64,000 bases of DNA from a bacterium (GCA_026416715.1 JAOAEQ010000019.1:11163-75162), one strand, 5' to 3'. Positions 37,622 through 46,295 are shown, numbered from the stretch's first letter. Numbers and translations are program-made. The notes: generated by a model from the sequence alone, not told the origin.

Positions 37622-37664
37622 GGAGTAGAATCGGAATTGAACGGTTCAATTCCGATTCTACTCC
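37622..37664. repeat. Perfect 43-bp palindrome, ATTGAACGGTTCAAT family, copy 2
   Basis: Arms 37622-37642 and 37644-37664 are perfect 21-bp complements around one G. The core ATTGAACGGTTCAAT and the AGAAT/ATTCT blocks are identical to copy 1 (6037-6081), while the bases between are different and still paired. It lies between the HIT and chrB-like genes, 20 nt after the HIT stop. No T-run follows. Confidence 0.85.
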
Positions 37665-37683
37665 AGAGTCAAGCTAAAACTAC

Positions 37684-38196
37684 CTATGGTTTTTTCTTTA
37701 GTGTAGCAAGTTTTTTTACGAAAGCATCGGTTAGTTTCTGTTTGGTTTCATTCGGGTCTTCAACGATAATTTTCGACCCGCCAATGATATCGAGGAAGCC
37801 AAGTTCGTTATAATATCGGGGAACAATATGCAAATGGAGATGCTCGATACTTGCTCCGCTAGCTTCCCTGACATTGAATCCGATAGTAAACCCTCGTGGA
37901 TTATAGATTTCTTCGAGTACATCCATTGTTAAATTTTGGATTTTATAGAGTTCGTTAACCTCTTTTATGGTCAATTCTCGCGGGTCAACGATATGCCGAT
38001 TCGGAAATAACATTACATGACCAGGATTATAGGGATAAAGATTTAAACTAACCGAAAATAATTTAGACTTATATATCGTTAGGTTTACCACATCCGGTGC
38101 GTTGTTTAATATTCCACAAAGAATGCATCCTTGTAACCGCTTTCGTTCATGAATATATTTTCGTTTGCCTGGAACAAATAAATGCTTTTTTAGCAT
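37684..38196 (-). CDS. HIT-family nucleotide hydrolase/phosphorylase
   Basis: This 170-residue protein has the histidine-triad motif HLHLHIVPR. The N-terminal CILCGILNNAPDVVNL has a CxxC typical of bacterial HIT/Ap4A phosphorylase-like proteins. FSVSLNLYPYNPGHVMLFPN and RHIVDPRELTIKEVNELYKI complete the fold. The family cleaves nucleoside mono- or dinucleotides such as Ap4A. GGTTAGGA is near the ATG. It follows parB on the same strand after 72 nt and may be the third gene of the parAB operon. Confidence 0.9.
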   Translation of the reverse strand: MLKKHLFVPGKRKYIHERKRLQGCILCGILNNAPDVVNLTIYKSKLFSVSLNLYPYNPGHVMLFPNRHIVDPRELTIKEVNELYKIQNLTMDVLEEIYNPRGFTIGFNVREASGASIEHLHLHIVPRYYNELGFLDIIGGSKIIVEDPNETKQKLTDAFVKKLATLKKKP

Positions 38197-38268
38197 AAGA
38201 ATCCTAACCTCGTAACTATAGGAAAAGTAAATATTTAGGAAATAAAAGAATGAACTGCTTAAAACCTA

Positions 38269-39147
38269 TTATTCCGGTTTTACACCGAGTTTTAGCAGAA
38301 TTCGGTCTAGCTCATCGAGTGAATGGAATTCAATTTCGATTTTCCCTTTCTTTCCGCGAACAGACAACCGAACTTTAGTACCCAGCGCACGTTGAATCTG
38401 TTCTTCAAGGTGAGCTACTTCAGGTGCTGGAGTTGTTTTCCTTTCGAGACCCTTATGACCTGATTTAATCCGTTTAACTAAATTCTCTGTTTGTCGAACC
38501 GATAAAAATTTTTTTAGAATAATAGTACATACTTCTTCTTGCTGATGAACGGTTGGAAGAGATAACAACGCGCGGGCGTGTCCGAAAGAAATTGTTCCAC
38601 GTGAAACCTTTTCCTGGATAGATTCAGGTAACTCTAATAATCTCAATATATTTGAAACAGAACTACGATCTAATCCGGTCTTTTTCGCTATATCTTCATG
38701 CCGTAAATTGAATTGCGTAATTAGTTGCTGGAATCCTTTTGCTTTTTCAATTGGATTCAAATCGTCACGTTGGAGATTTTCAATCAACGCTAATTCTAAC
38801 GCCTCTTGGTCTGAAACCTGTTTAATAATTGCCGGAATCGTTGGGAGATTAAGCTTAACCGCAGCGCGATACCTTCGTTCTCCAGCAATGATTTCATAGC
38901 CAGAATCAACCTGACGAACCGTTATCGGTAAGATTATTCCCTTTTCTCGAATAGAAGCAGCTAATTCTTCAAGGGAAGTATCTGAAAAATTTTGTCGCGG
39001 TTGTAGCTTATTCGGCTTAAGACTAGCGAGTGGAATTTCCACTACTTGCTCTTGTTTCTGCTGGTCTCTCGCTAACGTTTCGAGCATTTGTTTTTTCTCT
39101 GTAGGAATTAATGCAGATAATCCCCTACCGAGCGCTTGTTTCTTCAC
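38269..39147 (-). CDS. parB: Chromosome-partitioning protein ParB (Spo0J)
   Basis: This 292-residue DNA-binding CTPase begins KKQALGRGLSALIPTEKKQM. The ParB N-terminal domain has IPLASLKPNKLQPRQNF and the box II motif GYEIIAGERRYRAAVKL. The helix-turn-helix (LRHEDIAKKTGLDRSSVSNI) and the C-terminal dimer domain follow. I start at the GTG at 39147, with AGAGGTG 7 nt before it. A TTG two codons earlier is too close to the site. The start overlaps the end of parA by 23 nt. A parS site lies inside the gene (38593-38608) and another upstream of parA. Confidence 0.95.
   Translation of the reverse strand: MKKQALGRGLSALIPTEKKQMLETLARDQQKQEQVVEIPLASLKPNKLQPRQNFSDTSLEELAASIREKGIILPITVRQVDSGYEIIAGERRYRAAVKLNLPTIPAIIKQVSDQEALELALIENLQRDDLNPIEKAKGFQQLITQFNLRHEDIAKKTGLDRSSVSNILRLLELPESIQEKVSRGTISFGHARALLSLPTVHQQEEVCTIILKKFLSVRQTENLVKRIKSGHKGLERKTTPAPEVAHLEEQIQRALGTKVRLSVRGKKGKIEIEFHSLDELDRILLKLGVKPE
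38593..38608. promoter_or_regulatory. parS site inside parB
   Basis: TGTTCCACGTGAAACC matches the bacterial parS consensus TGTTNCACGTGAAACA in 15 of 16 positions. Confidence 0.85.
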
Positions 39148-39901
39148 GTTCAATCACCTCTTGAGTTAGTTTAATATAAGCTTCGGCTCCGGAAGAGCGG
39201 AAATCATAAAAAATAATCGGTTTGCCAAACCCTGGCGCTTCGCTTAATCTGATCGACCGTGGGATAACCGTTTTGAATACTCGGTCGCCAAAATGTTGCC
39301 TGACTTCATCAGCTACCTGCGAAGATAAATTAGTTCTACTATCATACATAGTTAAAATGATTCCCAGAATCGCTAGTTCCGGATTGAGTGATGATTTAAC
39401 TAATTCTATGGTTTCGAGCAGTTTCGCAAACCCTTCCAGCGCATAATACTCACATTGGAGCGGGATTAATATCTTATTCCCTGCAACGAGAGCGTTAACT
39501 GTTAATAAACCTAGCGAAGGTGGAGTGTCAATTAGAATATAATCATAACTATTTTTTATCGAATTAATGGCTTGCTGAAGGAGAAATTCACGATTCTCAA
39601 TCTCAACTAGTTCAACTTGTGCTCCGTTTAGCTGGTCGTTTGCGGGCAACAAATCAAGCAGCGGAACAAAAGTATGTACTAAAATTTGGTCAATAGGGGT
39701 TGAATTAATGATACCGTCATAGATGCTTTTTGCAATTAATCTTTTATCTAGTCCGAGTCCGCTCGTTGCGTTTGCTTGCGGGTCAAGGTCGATCAGCAGC
39801 GTTTTTTTACCTGCTGCAGCTAAACAAGCGGCAAGGTTGACCGCAGTTGTGGTTTTTCCGACACCACCTTTTTGATTCGCAATAGTAATAATTCTATTCA
39901 T
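39125..39901 (-). CDS. parA: Chromosome-partitioning ATPase ParA (Soj)
   Basis: This 258-residue Walker-type ATPase begins MNRIITIANQKGGVGKTTTA, with the deviant Walker A box (Lys11 and Lys16). Walker A' is LLIDLDPQANATSGL and Walker B YILIDTPPSLGLLTVNALVA. It has no N-terminal helix-turn-helix, so it is the chromosomal Soj type. With ParB it segregates the origin region. It overlaps parB, and the operon has a promoter candidate at 39949-39977 next to a parS site, which suggests autoregulation. Confidence 0.96.
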   Translation of the reverse strand: MNRIITIANQKGGVGKTTTAVNLAACLAAAGKKTLLIDLDPQANATSGLGLDKRLIAKSIYDGIINSTPIDQILVHTFVPLLDLLPANDQLNGAQVELVEIENREFLLQQAINSIKNSYDYILIDTPPSLGLLTVNALVAGNKILIPLQCEYYALEGFAKLLETIELVKSSLNPELAILGIILTMYDSRTNLSSQVADEVRQHFGDRVFKTVIPRSIRLSEAPGFGKPIIFYDFRSSGAEAYIKLTQEVIEREETSAR

Positions 39902-39933
39902 TCCTGATATTTAACATTTATATTTCACGTGTA

Positions 39934-39949
39934 TGTTTCACGTGGAACA
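39934..39949. promoter_or_regulatory. parS site upstream of parA
   Basis: TGTTTCACGTGGAACA is a perfect parS sequence (consensus on the reverse strand). A second partial TTTCACGTG lies immediately to its left (39923-39931). Confidence 0.93.
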
Positions 39950-39977
39950 TTTTATAAATAATAGATAACTCTGTTAA
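39949..39977 (-). promoter_or_regulatory. Candidate parAB promoter
   Basis: On the minus strand, TTAACA (39977-39972), a 17-nt spacer and TAAAAT (39954-39949). The -10 touches the parS site, so ParB bound there would affect transcription. Confidence 0.45.
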
Positions 39978-40083
39978 GATACCATAGGATAGATTATCTT
40001 GTCTAGAGGAAATTTAGATTTTTTAGGTGAGCTGATTATTTTGCTAAGAATTGAAATTAAAAGTTGATTTTTAGGGAAAATAA

Positions 40084-40188
40084 AAAAGCTCGGAAACTGA
40101 CCAAGGGATTTGAGGGGAACGCGTTTAAATTTTTCATTTCGTGCCCGGCAAGGGAACGATATTGCGTTTATAGTCAGTCCGAGCTTTT
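40084..40188 (-). ncRNA. Candidate structured RNA or long terminator stem before parA
   Basis: AAAAGCTCGG (40084-40093) pairs with CCGAGCTTTT (40179-40188). After a two-base bulge, ACTGAC pairs with GTCAGT (40173-40178), giving a 16-bp stem. Inside, AACGC (40118-40122) pairs with GCGTT (40164-40168), and the loop has two GGGAACG copies and TGCCCGGCA. On the minus strand the structure ends in six T, as for a transcript ending here, 49 nt after the 62-residue protein gene. It matches no RNA family I know; it is clearly not tRNA, SRP, tmRNA or RNase P. It could be a small RNA or a large terminator. Confidence 0.5.
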
Positions 40189-40236
40189 CGCAGCAATTGC
40201 TTTCTTTCTAAACAACATCAATAATATCTTACTATC

Positions 40237-40425
40237 TTAATTGAGCATTTTTACATGGAGAACACTAGTGCCATTCTTATAGCAATGACCCTTTTTAACT
40301 CCGGCGAATCCTTTCGCTTTCTGCATAGCTTCAAGGATATTATTCGCCCGAATTAATAATTTCCGTTCGACATATCGACCGGAGCCAACATGTCCCCCTT
40401 TAACTAAACAATGGTAAATATTCAA
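40237..40425 (-). CDS. 62-residue protein of unknown function with TTG start
   Basis: This small basic protein begins MNIYHCLVKGGHVGSGRYVE and then has AMQKAKGFAGVKKGHCYKNG. It has no signal peptide or membrane helix. The start is TTG at 40425, fixed by GAAGGGGGTGA 6 nt upstream, one of the best ribosome sites here. The composition (many Lys, Gly, His and a regular beta-alpha-beta feel) and strong site argue that it is a real, well-expressed gene. I do not recognise a family. An extended -10 (TGGTATAAA, 40464-40472) lies 39 nt upstream, and the candidate RNA lies directly downstream. Confidence 0.75.
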   Translation of the reverse strand: MNIYHCLVKGGHVGSGRYVERKLLIRANNILEAMQKAKGFAGVKKGHCYKNGTSVLHVKMLN

Positions 40426-40463
40426 ATATATTCACCCCCTTCGATAAATCTATTTAAGCAAAT

Positions 40464-40472
40464 TTTATACCA
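40464..40472 (-). promoter_or_regulatory. Extended -10 element for the 62-residue protein gene
   Basis: TGGTATAAA on the minus strand, 39 nt before the TTG start. No clear -35 is seen. Confidence 0.4.
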
Positions 40473-40569
40473 AATAATAATATTGGCACCGATTGTATTG
40501 CAACAATAATAAAATCAAATATTTATAAAATATCGGTTTGTCGGTTATGTTTTTGTAACCCAACACAAC

Positions 40570-40607
40570 CGTTCAGAAAATTAACGATACCGTTCATTTT
40601 CTGAACG
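40570..40607. repeat. Hairpin in the 40426-40839 gap
   Basis: CGTTCAGAAAAT (40570-40581) and ATTTTCTGAACG (40596-40607) are perfect 12-bp arms. The 14-nt loop itself holds AACG/CGTT. It looks like the nested palindromes at 6037 and 37622 in shape, but not in sequence. No T-run follows. Confidence 0.7.
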
Positions 40608-40724
40608 CTATTTCGCATTTGCATAATTCCGATACATAAACTACCCGCTCGAACGAAAACCTATTACCTTCTCTATCATTCTGTTCCAGCAACTTTTATT
40701 TCAACGAAAAAAGGAGATATCGTG

Positions 40725-40738
40725 AAGATGCGCATCTT
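40725..40738. promoter_or_regulatory. Perfect 14-bp palindrome AAGATGCGCATCTT
   Basis: A perfect dyad lies in the 40426-40839 gap, downstream of the activator gene. Just before it AAAGGAGATATC precedes GTG, opening a 13-codon frame that contains the dyad. A role as an operator or as the remnant of a gene cannot be decided. Confidence 0.3.
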
Positions 40739-40839
40739 GCCAAATGCAATTCCAAAAATGTAGAGATTAAACTATCATTGTGGTAATCGAAAGATGGAAA
40801 AAATTAGGATTTGATATAGAGGAGATAAGAAATATAAAT

Positions 40840-42831
40840 TTATCCTGTAGGTGTTGGTTTAACCAAATTATATTTTCTTATTTTTTCATACAACGTAACC
40901 TTGCTAACCCGCAATTGTTCAGCGGTTCTGGTGATATTCCAATTATTGATATTCAGCGCATGCAAAATATATTTTTTTTCTATTTCTTCTAAGGGAAGGA
41001 TTTTCGAAGTGGTAGTATCTGTTGGTGCCATAATCTCTGAAATTGATGCTCCGGCATCAAGCGCATAAAGGTCAGCTGGCCGGATAACGTTAGAGGTTGC
41101 CATGACTACAATCCGTTCAATCATATTTTCTAATTCACGAACGTTTCCAGGCCAATCCCGATGCTGGAGAATATGCATCGTTTCAGGAGCTATAGTTATC
41201 GCTCCTGCTTTATCATATTTACGCAAAAAATGCGCCACTAAATAAGGGATATCTTCTCGTCGTTCGCGCAACGAAGGCATATGGATTGGAATAATATTCA
41301 GACGATAAAATAAATCTTCGCGGAATCGCTTTTCCGCGATCGCTTGATATAAATCCTGATTCGTTGCCGCGATGATTCGAACATCTACTTTAATAGTCTC
41401 ATTTCCACCGACTCGTTCAAACGCTTTATCTTGCAGAACCCGGAGTAACTTCAGTTGTAAAACAGGACTTATATCTCCTATTTCTTCAAGGAATATCGTT
41501 CCGTGGTTAGCGGATTCAAACCTACCGATGCGGCGGTTAGTGGCTCCGGTAAACGACCCTTTTTCGTGTCCAAATAGTTCTGATTCCAGTAATGATTCCG
41601 GCAACGCAGCGCAATTTACCACCACAAACGGTTGATTTTTCCGCGGACTATTCTGATGGATAATCTGGGCAATGAGCGTTTTCCCGGTACCGTTTTCTCC
41701 CGTAATTAAAACCGTCGAATCGATTGCCGCTGCCAGTCTCGCTTTTCGAACCACCTCGCGCATTTTGGGACTCGTCCCGATAATTCGTAATCCGCCTGCT
41801 CCTGTAGCGGTATCTACTAACGACCCGGTTGGACTTCCGCCCGGTTTAACCATATCGAACGTAAACGAAGCGCCTTCCATAAAACTGATAAACTCGCGGA
41901 AATCTTTCGAATCAAGCATAGTACGGTCGGTTGCTGATTTCCCGAGCCCGTGTTTCGCATAAATCAACCCGAGGTTATATATTGCATTTGCGTTTCCTGG
42001 CTCTCGGCGGATGATTTCATTAAACTGCTCGATCGCTTTCTGAATTTGCCCGGATCTATAATATGCAATACCGAGATTATTTCGTGTGGCTAAAGTATCT
42101 AAAACGCTGGGGGTTAATTCGATGACACGAAGATACGCGCCGATTGCTTTTTCAAACTCATTTTGTCCGAGATAACAATCGCCAAGTACCTGATACGCGG
42201 AAACTAGATATGGATTCAATCGAATTGCTTCCTGTAAGTCAGTTATCGCTGACTTAGGGTTAGCGCTTTTTGACCGCGCTACCCCAAGATAGAAATATAT
42301 ATCCGCAATAAACAACGATTTCTGCGGATAGAATAATCCGAGATAATATTTATTCGGTTGATATTCATTATGGAGCGAGAGCGCGGTGGTGAAACAGTCG
42401 ATTGCTTCCGCTATTTCATTGCGATAAAGCTTGATTAACCCTAGATTGAAATAAAGGTCTAATCCTTTATATTTCAATTTCAATGCACGCTGATATGCTT
42501 GATATGCCTGCGAATGTTTACCCGCATGAAGATAACAATGCCCGAGGTCACATAACAGTTGCGGTTGATTTAATCCCGGATTTTCTTTCAGGAGTTTCTC
42601 ATATCCTAGTAAAGCAGATTCATAATCGCCGAGCATAAATTTATATTGTACTTCCTGGTATTCAGGGGTAGATAAAAGCGAAATTCGCGACCGTTTAACC
42701 TTCTTTCCCGGCGAGCTATCGGTTGATTGGATCTCAGGCGATTTGAGTTCAGGGCGAGCAATCGCGGTTCCGCAATTCGGACAGTATCGGCTGGTTTTAG
42801 AAACACTCCTCCCGCAGTTTTGACATAGCAA
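40840..42831 (-). CDS. Sigma54-dependent activator with zinc ribbon and TPR sensor region
   Basis: This 663-residue protein starts at TTG 42831, fixed by AAAGGAGGTGA 7 nt upstream. A zinc ribbon ([19 protein letters not shown]) is followed by about seven TPRs (to about 320), then a short linker and an AAA+ domain with Walker [10 protein letters not shown], the sigma54-contact loop GSFTGA (GAFTGA in most), [20 protein letters not shown] and a sensor arginine region. The C-terminal HTH is Fis-like ([20 protein letters not shown]). There is no receiver, GAF or PAS domain; the TPRs probably sense a protein partner. It follows the pilus/secretion genes and may control them. Confidence 0.9.
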   Translation of the reverse strand: MLCQNCGRSVSKTSRYCPNCGTAIARPELKSPEIQSTDSSPGKKVKRSRISLLSTPEYQEVQYKFMLGDYESALLGYEKLLKENPGLNQPQLLCDLGHCYLHAGKHSQAYQAYQRALKLKYKGLDLYFNLGLIKLYRNEIAEAIDCFTTALSLHNEYQPNKYYLGLFYPQKSLFIADIYFYLGVARSKSANPKSAITDLQEAIRLNPYLVSAYQVLGDCYLGQNEFEKAIGAYLRVIELTPSVLDTLATRNNLGIAYYRSGQIQKAIEQFNEIIRREPGNANAIYNLGLIYAKHGLGKSATDRTMLDSKDFREFISFMEGASFTFDMVKPGGSPTGSLVDTATGAGGLRIIGTSPKMREVVRKARLAAAIDSTVLITGENGTGKTLIAQIIHQNSPRKNQPFVVVNCAALPESLLESELFGHEKGSFTGATNRRIGRFESANHGTIFLEEIGDISPVLQLKLLRVLQDKAFERVGGNETIKVDVRIIAATNQDLYQAIAEKRFREDLFYRLNIIPIHMPSLRERREDIPYLVAHFLRKYDKAGAITIAPETMHILQHRDWPGNVRELENMIERIVVMATSNVIRPADLYALDAGASISEIMAPTDTTTSKILPLEEIEKKYILHALNINNWNITRTAEQLRVSKVTLYEKIRKYNLVKPTPTG

Positions 42832-42898
42832 TGGATTTTCACCTCCTTTACAAAATATCGTATCTTCAAAACCTGCAATTCGAAACCATACTTTACGG

Positions 42899-43267
42899 TT
42901 ACATTTTCCCGTTGCTAGGTTTTTCCGTTTGGTTCGAGTCTCGAGATTCAAGCTTCACGTTTGCTTCTCGATTGAGCCATTTAATTCGTTCTTCCGCAAT
43001 ATACGCAAACTTCGGATATTTTTCAATTAACGTGCGATAGATTTCTTCCGCCTGTCGGAACTGGTTTTGATGCTCTAGTTCGTATCCTTTCCGAAATTCC
43101 TTTTCGAATCGGATTAGTTCTTCTCGGTCTTGTTCGCTAAGCGATTTTAAAAGATACCCCAAACCACCGAGCGCGGATGCGGCTAAAAAACTAATAAAAT
43201 ATGGCGGAAAGGCTAATGATAATAATAAAAACCCAACCGCAGCTAACCCATATTCTTCCTTACGCAT
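42899..43267 (-). CDS. Small membrane protein with a TPR
   Basis: This 122-residue protein has one or two hydrophobic helices near the N-terminus ([20 protein letters not shown], then [15 protein letters not shown]). A charged helical tail follows with one TPR ([20 protein letters not shown]). It lies between the secretin and activator genes on the same strand. A promoter candidate sits 53 nt before its ATG, so it may start a two-gene unit with the sigma54 activator, and might present a signal to its TPRs (inference). I do not recognise a family. Confidence 0.7.
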   Translation of the reverse strand: MRKEEYGLAAVGFLLLSLAFPPYFISFLAASALGGLGYLLKSLSEQDREELIRFEKEFRKGYELEHQNQFRQAEEIYRTLIEKYPKFAYIAEERIKWLNREANVKLESRDSNQTEKPSNGKM

Positions 43268-43319
43268 ACCGTTGAAAAAATATACTTGTTAAAAACTCGT
43301 GTAATTGCTCTAAAATAGT

Positions 43320-43349
43320 ATTATACAACTACCCAGACTATAGGCACAA
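43320..43349 (-). promoter_or_regulatory. Promoter candidate for the membrane protein and activator genes
   Basis: Minus strand TTGTGC (43349-43344), an 18-nt spacer and TATAAT (43325-43320), 53 nt before the ATG at 43267. Confidence 0.5.
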
Positions 43350-43371
43350 ACCCTATGGTAATAGAAATAGG

Positions 43372-45327
43372 TTATTTTGGTATCTCCGGAGCTTCACGGT
43401 CAGTCGGTTCTACGCTGGTTTTCTTCTGTGCTGGTTGATTTGTATCCGTTGGGAATGCTCGCGCTTTCATCAATGCATCGTATGCTTCCGGTTGAACAGC
43501 ATTCATTGCCGCAGTAGTCCCGGAAACAATATGCGGAGTCAAAAATAATAACAGGTTTCGTTTTGCGTGTTTGGTATCTTTAGCACTAAAGAGGGTCGAG
43601 CCCAAGACCGGAATTTTTTCTAAAATCGGGATACCGGTTCTGGAGTTTGATTTACTCTGCGAAACCAATCCGCCGATAACGACGGTCTGATTATTCCGCG
43701 CCTGAATTTTCGTTTCGGCTTTACTTGTGGTCGTCTTGACGCCGGTATATTTAGTACCGCCAGCTTCGAGAGTCATCGTATCTGCGGAAGTATTTTCGAT
43801 GGTTATATCCATATCAATGACATTATCGTCGTTAATATGCGGTTTTACCGAAAGTTTAATTCCATAATCTTGATTCACTTGAGAATAATATTGGCTATAC
43901 GTTGATGTGGTAGTTGCAGGTTGGGTTACCACGGTAGTATACGGCAACGTACCGCCGATAATGATAGATGCTTTTTCATCATTTTTTATCAGAATCCGTG
44001 GCGAAGCAAGGATATCGGTATCTCCGGTTGATGCGGTCGGAAGTTTTGCCGTAGCGGATAAAGTTCCGGTGATAAAACTGGTGTTATGACTAAAGAAATT
44101 GCGTACTTGGTCTTCCCAGGAACTTCCCCCAGGCAGCGGGATAGTAAAATTTGCTGACGGCGAAAAACTGGTTGCTCCGCTTGTCGTATCGGTACTACTC
44201 GCGCCGGAAATATTAAAACTTAATCCATAATTCCAGTTTATCCCGAGCGAAACGGATTTGTTATAATCCATATCAACAATTTCCGCCTCGATATACACTA
44301 GTTTATCCGGTGCATCTAATGCAGCAACTACTTGTTTCACCTTTTCAATTCGGCTCGGGATATCATCTACAATCAACCGATTATTCCGTTTATCAACCTG
44401 AGAATATCCCTTTTTCGAGAGCAATTCTTTTATTTTCGTCTGAATCTCTTCCGCTTTCGCATAGTTGATTATGAACACTTCTAACTGGGTATTGATATCC
44501 AATTGTTTAACCAACTCGCGCATCTTAACAATAGACGGCTCTACATCGGTCGCAACTATGGTATTCAGCCGGGTATCAACTTCAATTTTCCCTTTAGGGC
44601 TTTTCACTCCTTCAAGTTTTTTAGCAATATCATCAGGGTCAGCATATTTGATTGCGAAAACTTCCGTGGTGACCGGAATATCAATATTCGCAATTAACGC
44701 ATCTATTTTCGCTAACGTCTCTGGGGTATCTGTGATGAATAGCTGGTTGGTTCGGTCATCGCGGGTAATTTTCCCCGCGGAAGATAAGAGCGATTGAATT
44801 GCATTCTGCACATCCGCTGCTGTGGTATATTGAATCTGATACGTTTTCTGAATTACCAACTCTTTCTGTTTCTCTTGATATTCAGGAATGGTCATGATCG
44901 TAATCGTGTTCTCTTCTCGGTAATATTTCCAGCTATTCGGTCCAGTAATCGCATCCAGTGCTTGTTCCAACGTAGCGTTGGTTAACGCTAAACTGATCTT
45001 ATTTCCTTTAACTCCTTTCGAAACGACGATATTCACCCCGAACCGTTTCGACATGGTACCGACAACATTATCAATGACCGTATCAGTTAAGGTAACCGTC
45101 CACCGAATTTCACCGGTCGATTCCACAGTTGAACGAACCGGAGCGGAAGCCGGCGGTGGAACCGGCGTAGGCGTAACTTGTGGCGGAACCTCTCCACCTA
45201 TCGGTGGGGGTGGCATAGGCGGCGGTACCTGCTCTTGGGTAAAACCAGGCGATAACAAGCAGGAGATACACAATTGTAAACAAAATATAATCATCCATAT
45301 TCCAGGGGCAGTAACTAGTTTTTTCAT
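43372..45327 (-). CDS. Secretin (GspD/PilQ family)
   Basis: This 651-residue outer-membrane channel protein has a signal peptide (MKKLVTAPGIWMIIFCLQLC). A Pro-rich linker is followed by an STN/N0-like domain, then three N-domain repeats (TEVFAIKYADPDDIAKKLEG, LEVFIINYAKAEEIQTKIKE). The C-terminal secretin domain has VYIEAEIVDMDYNKSVSLGI, ASPRILIKNDEKASIIIGGT and VVIGGLVSQSKSNSRTGIPI. I start at the ATG at 45327, preceded by GGAAGGA; the ATG is about 15 codons into the longest frame. It is the last gene of the PilMN-PilO-GspC/PilP-secretin order. It could serve a type IV pilus or a type II system. Confidence 0.93.
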   Translation of the reverse strand: MKKLVTAPGIWMIIFCLQLCISCLLSPGFTQEQVPPPMPPPPIGGEVPPQVTPTPVPPPASAPVRSTVESTGEIRWTVTLTDTVIDNVVGTMSKRFGVNIVVSKGVKGNKISLALTNATLEQALDAITGPNSWKYYREENTITIMTIPEYQEKQKELVIQKTYQIQYTTAADVQNAIQSLLSSAGKITRDDRTNQLFITDTPETLAKIDALIANIDIPVTTEVFAIKYADPDDIAKKLEGVKSPKGKIEVDTRLNTIVATDVEPSIVKMRELVKQLDINTQLEVFIINYAKAEEIQTKIKELLSKKGYSQVDKRNNRLIVDDIPSRIEKVKQVVAALDAPDKLVYIEAEIVDMDYNKSVSLGINWNYGLSFNISGASSTDTTSGATSFSPSANFTIPLPGGSSWEDQVRNFFSHNTSFITGTLSATAKLPTASTGDTDILASPRILIKNDEKASIIIGGTLPYTTVVTQPATTTSTYSQYYSQVNQDYGIKLSVKPHINDDNVIDMDITIENTSADTMTLEAGGTKYTGVKTTTSKAETKIQARNNQTVVIGGLVSQSKSNSRTGIPILEKIPVLGSTLFSAKDTKHAKRNLLLFLTPHIVSGTTAAMNAVQPEAYDALMKARAFPTDTNQPAQKKTSVEPTDREAPEIPK

Positions 45328-45447
45328 AAGATTATATCCTTCCTTTTGATAAACGATACGTCCAAAATCCAACTTTTCACAGTATCGATTTTAAAAAATC
45401 AATTGGATTTAATTTGGTTCTTGATAATATGAATATTGATATTGACA

Positions 45448-46173
45448 TTAAAATCCTCCCATTTTAATTATTCTTCTTTGGGTACCATATTTTAGTTCGA
45501 TACCGTCATCTCGAACTTTTTCGAGTCGGATATGGTCAAACGTTGTCCCTTCAGACAATGGCATTGATCTGCCATATCGTTCAATAAACACGTATGCCTC
45601 TCCGGTGTCTGGAGAAACCCCTTCTAATTTCCAGCCACGGGTCACTGTTTCGATATCCTGCAAAACCAACCATTTCGATTCGTTTTTATAGATCAATTCA
45701 ACCCGGTTCGTTTCCGGTTCAATTCTCCCGATAGTAACCCCACCAATCTCATCCCCGGGCGATACCGTATGCGGAGCACGACGCGTATCGGTTATAATCG
45801 CTTCGTTAGCGCTAATGATTTCTTCCACAACCCAGTTGATGGTTAATTCATGGACTCCTCGTTCTTTTGGTTTCGGTGGCGGTGGTGGCGGAATTAATGG
45901 GGTAAATAAATCGCGGGTGCCAATGTTCCGGTAGAACCGTTTGGTTACGACCGCATTACCATCAAATGAAGTTTCGACTCGAATTTCGTTAGTTCCACTC
46001 AGTTCGCTGCCTGCGGATGGAACCTGAATTCGGTCAGAAGTGGGTTTAGCCGGAACTGTTTTACGGGCGATACGAGCCCCCCCTTGATTCCGCTGGTAGA
46101 AAAAATAATAACCGAGCAAACCGAGTATGATGATGATTAAAATAGTGTTCGTGATAAGTTTTTTTCGATTCAT
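45448..46173 (-). CDS. GspC/PilP-like inner membrane assembly protein
   Basis: This 241-residue protein has one N-terminal membrane helix (ITNTILIIIILGLLGYYFFY). A Pro-rich segment (RDLFTPLIPPPPPPKPKERG) precedes a beta-rich HR/PDZ-like domain with INWVVEEIISANEAIITDTR and HTVSPGDEIGGVTIGRIEPE. This is the layout of GspC and PilP, which link inner-membrane parts to the secretin. It lies directly before the secretin gene and after pilO. The name is by position and domain; it could be either family. Confidence 0.75.
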   Translation of the reverse strand: MNRKKLITNTILIIIILGLLGYYFFYQRNQGGARIARKTVPAKPTSDRIQVPSAGSELSGTNEIRVETSFDGNAVVTKRFYRNIGTRDLFTPLIPPPPPPKPKERGVHELTINWVVEEIISANEAIITDTRRAPHTVSPGDEIGGVTIGRIEPETNRVELIYKNESKWLVLQDIETVTRGWKLEGVSPDTGEAYVFIERYGRSMPLSEGTTFDHIRLEKVRDDGIELKYGTQRRIIKMGGF

Positions 46174-46295
46174 GGGTTACGTAAACATGACAAAGTTAAC
46201 CGGTTATATTTGTGGTGTCATATCGTTGATCGGTTGTGTTCTTGATCTTCCCTTAACTTTTGATGCAACCGTAACGTCTATTGACACTATTGTAA

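Noticed and set aside
40482-40502. TGGCAC..TTGC resembling a sigma54 promoter
   Set aside because: The GG and GC elements are 13 nt apart instead of 10.
40780-40992. Plus-strand frame of 70 codons beginning [20 protein letters not shown]
   Set aside because: Its first part looks protein-like, but from 40840 on it is antisense to the conserved Fis-like end of the activator. Kept only as a possible gene remnant.
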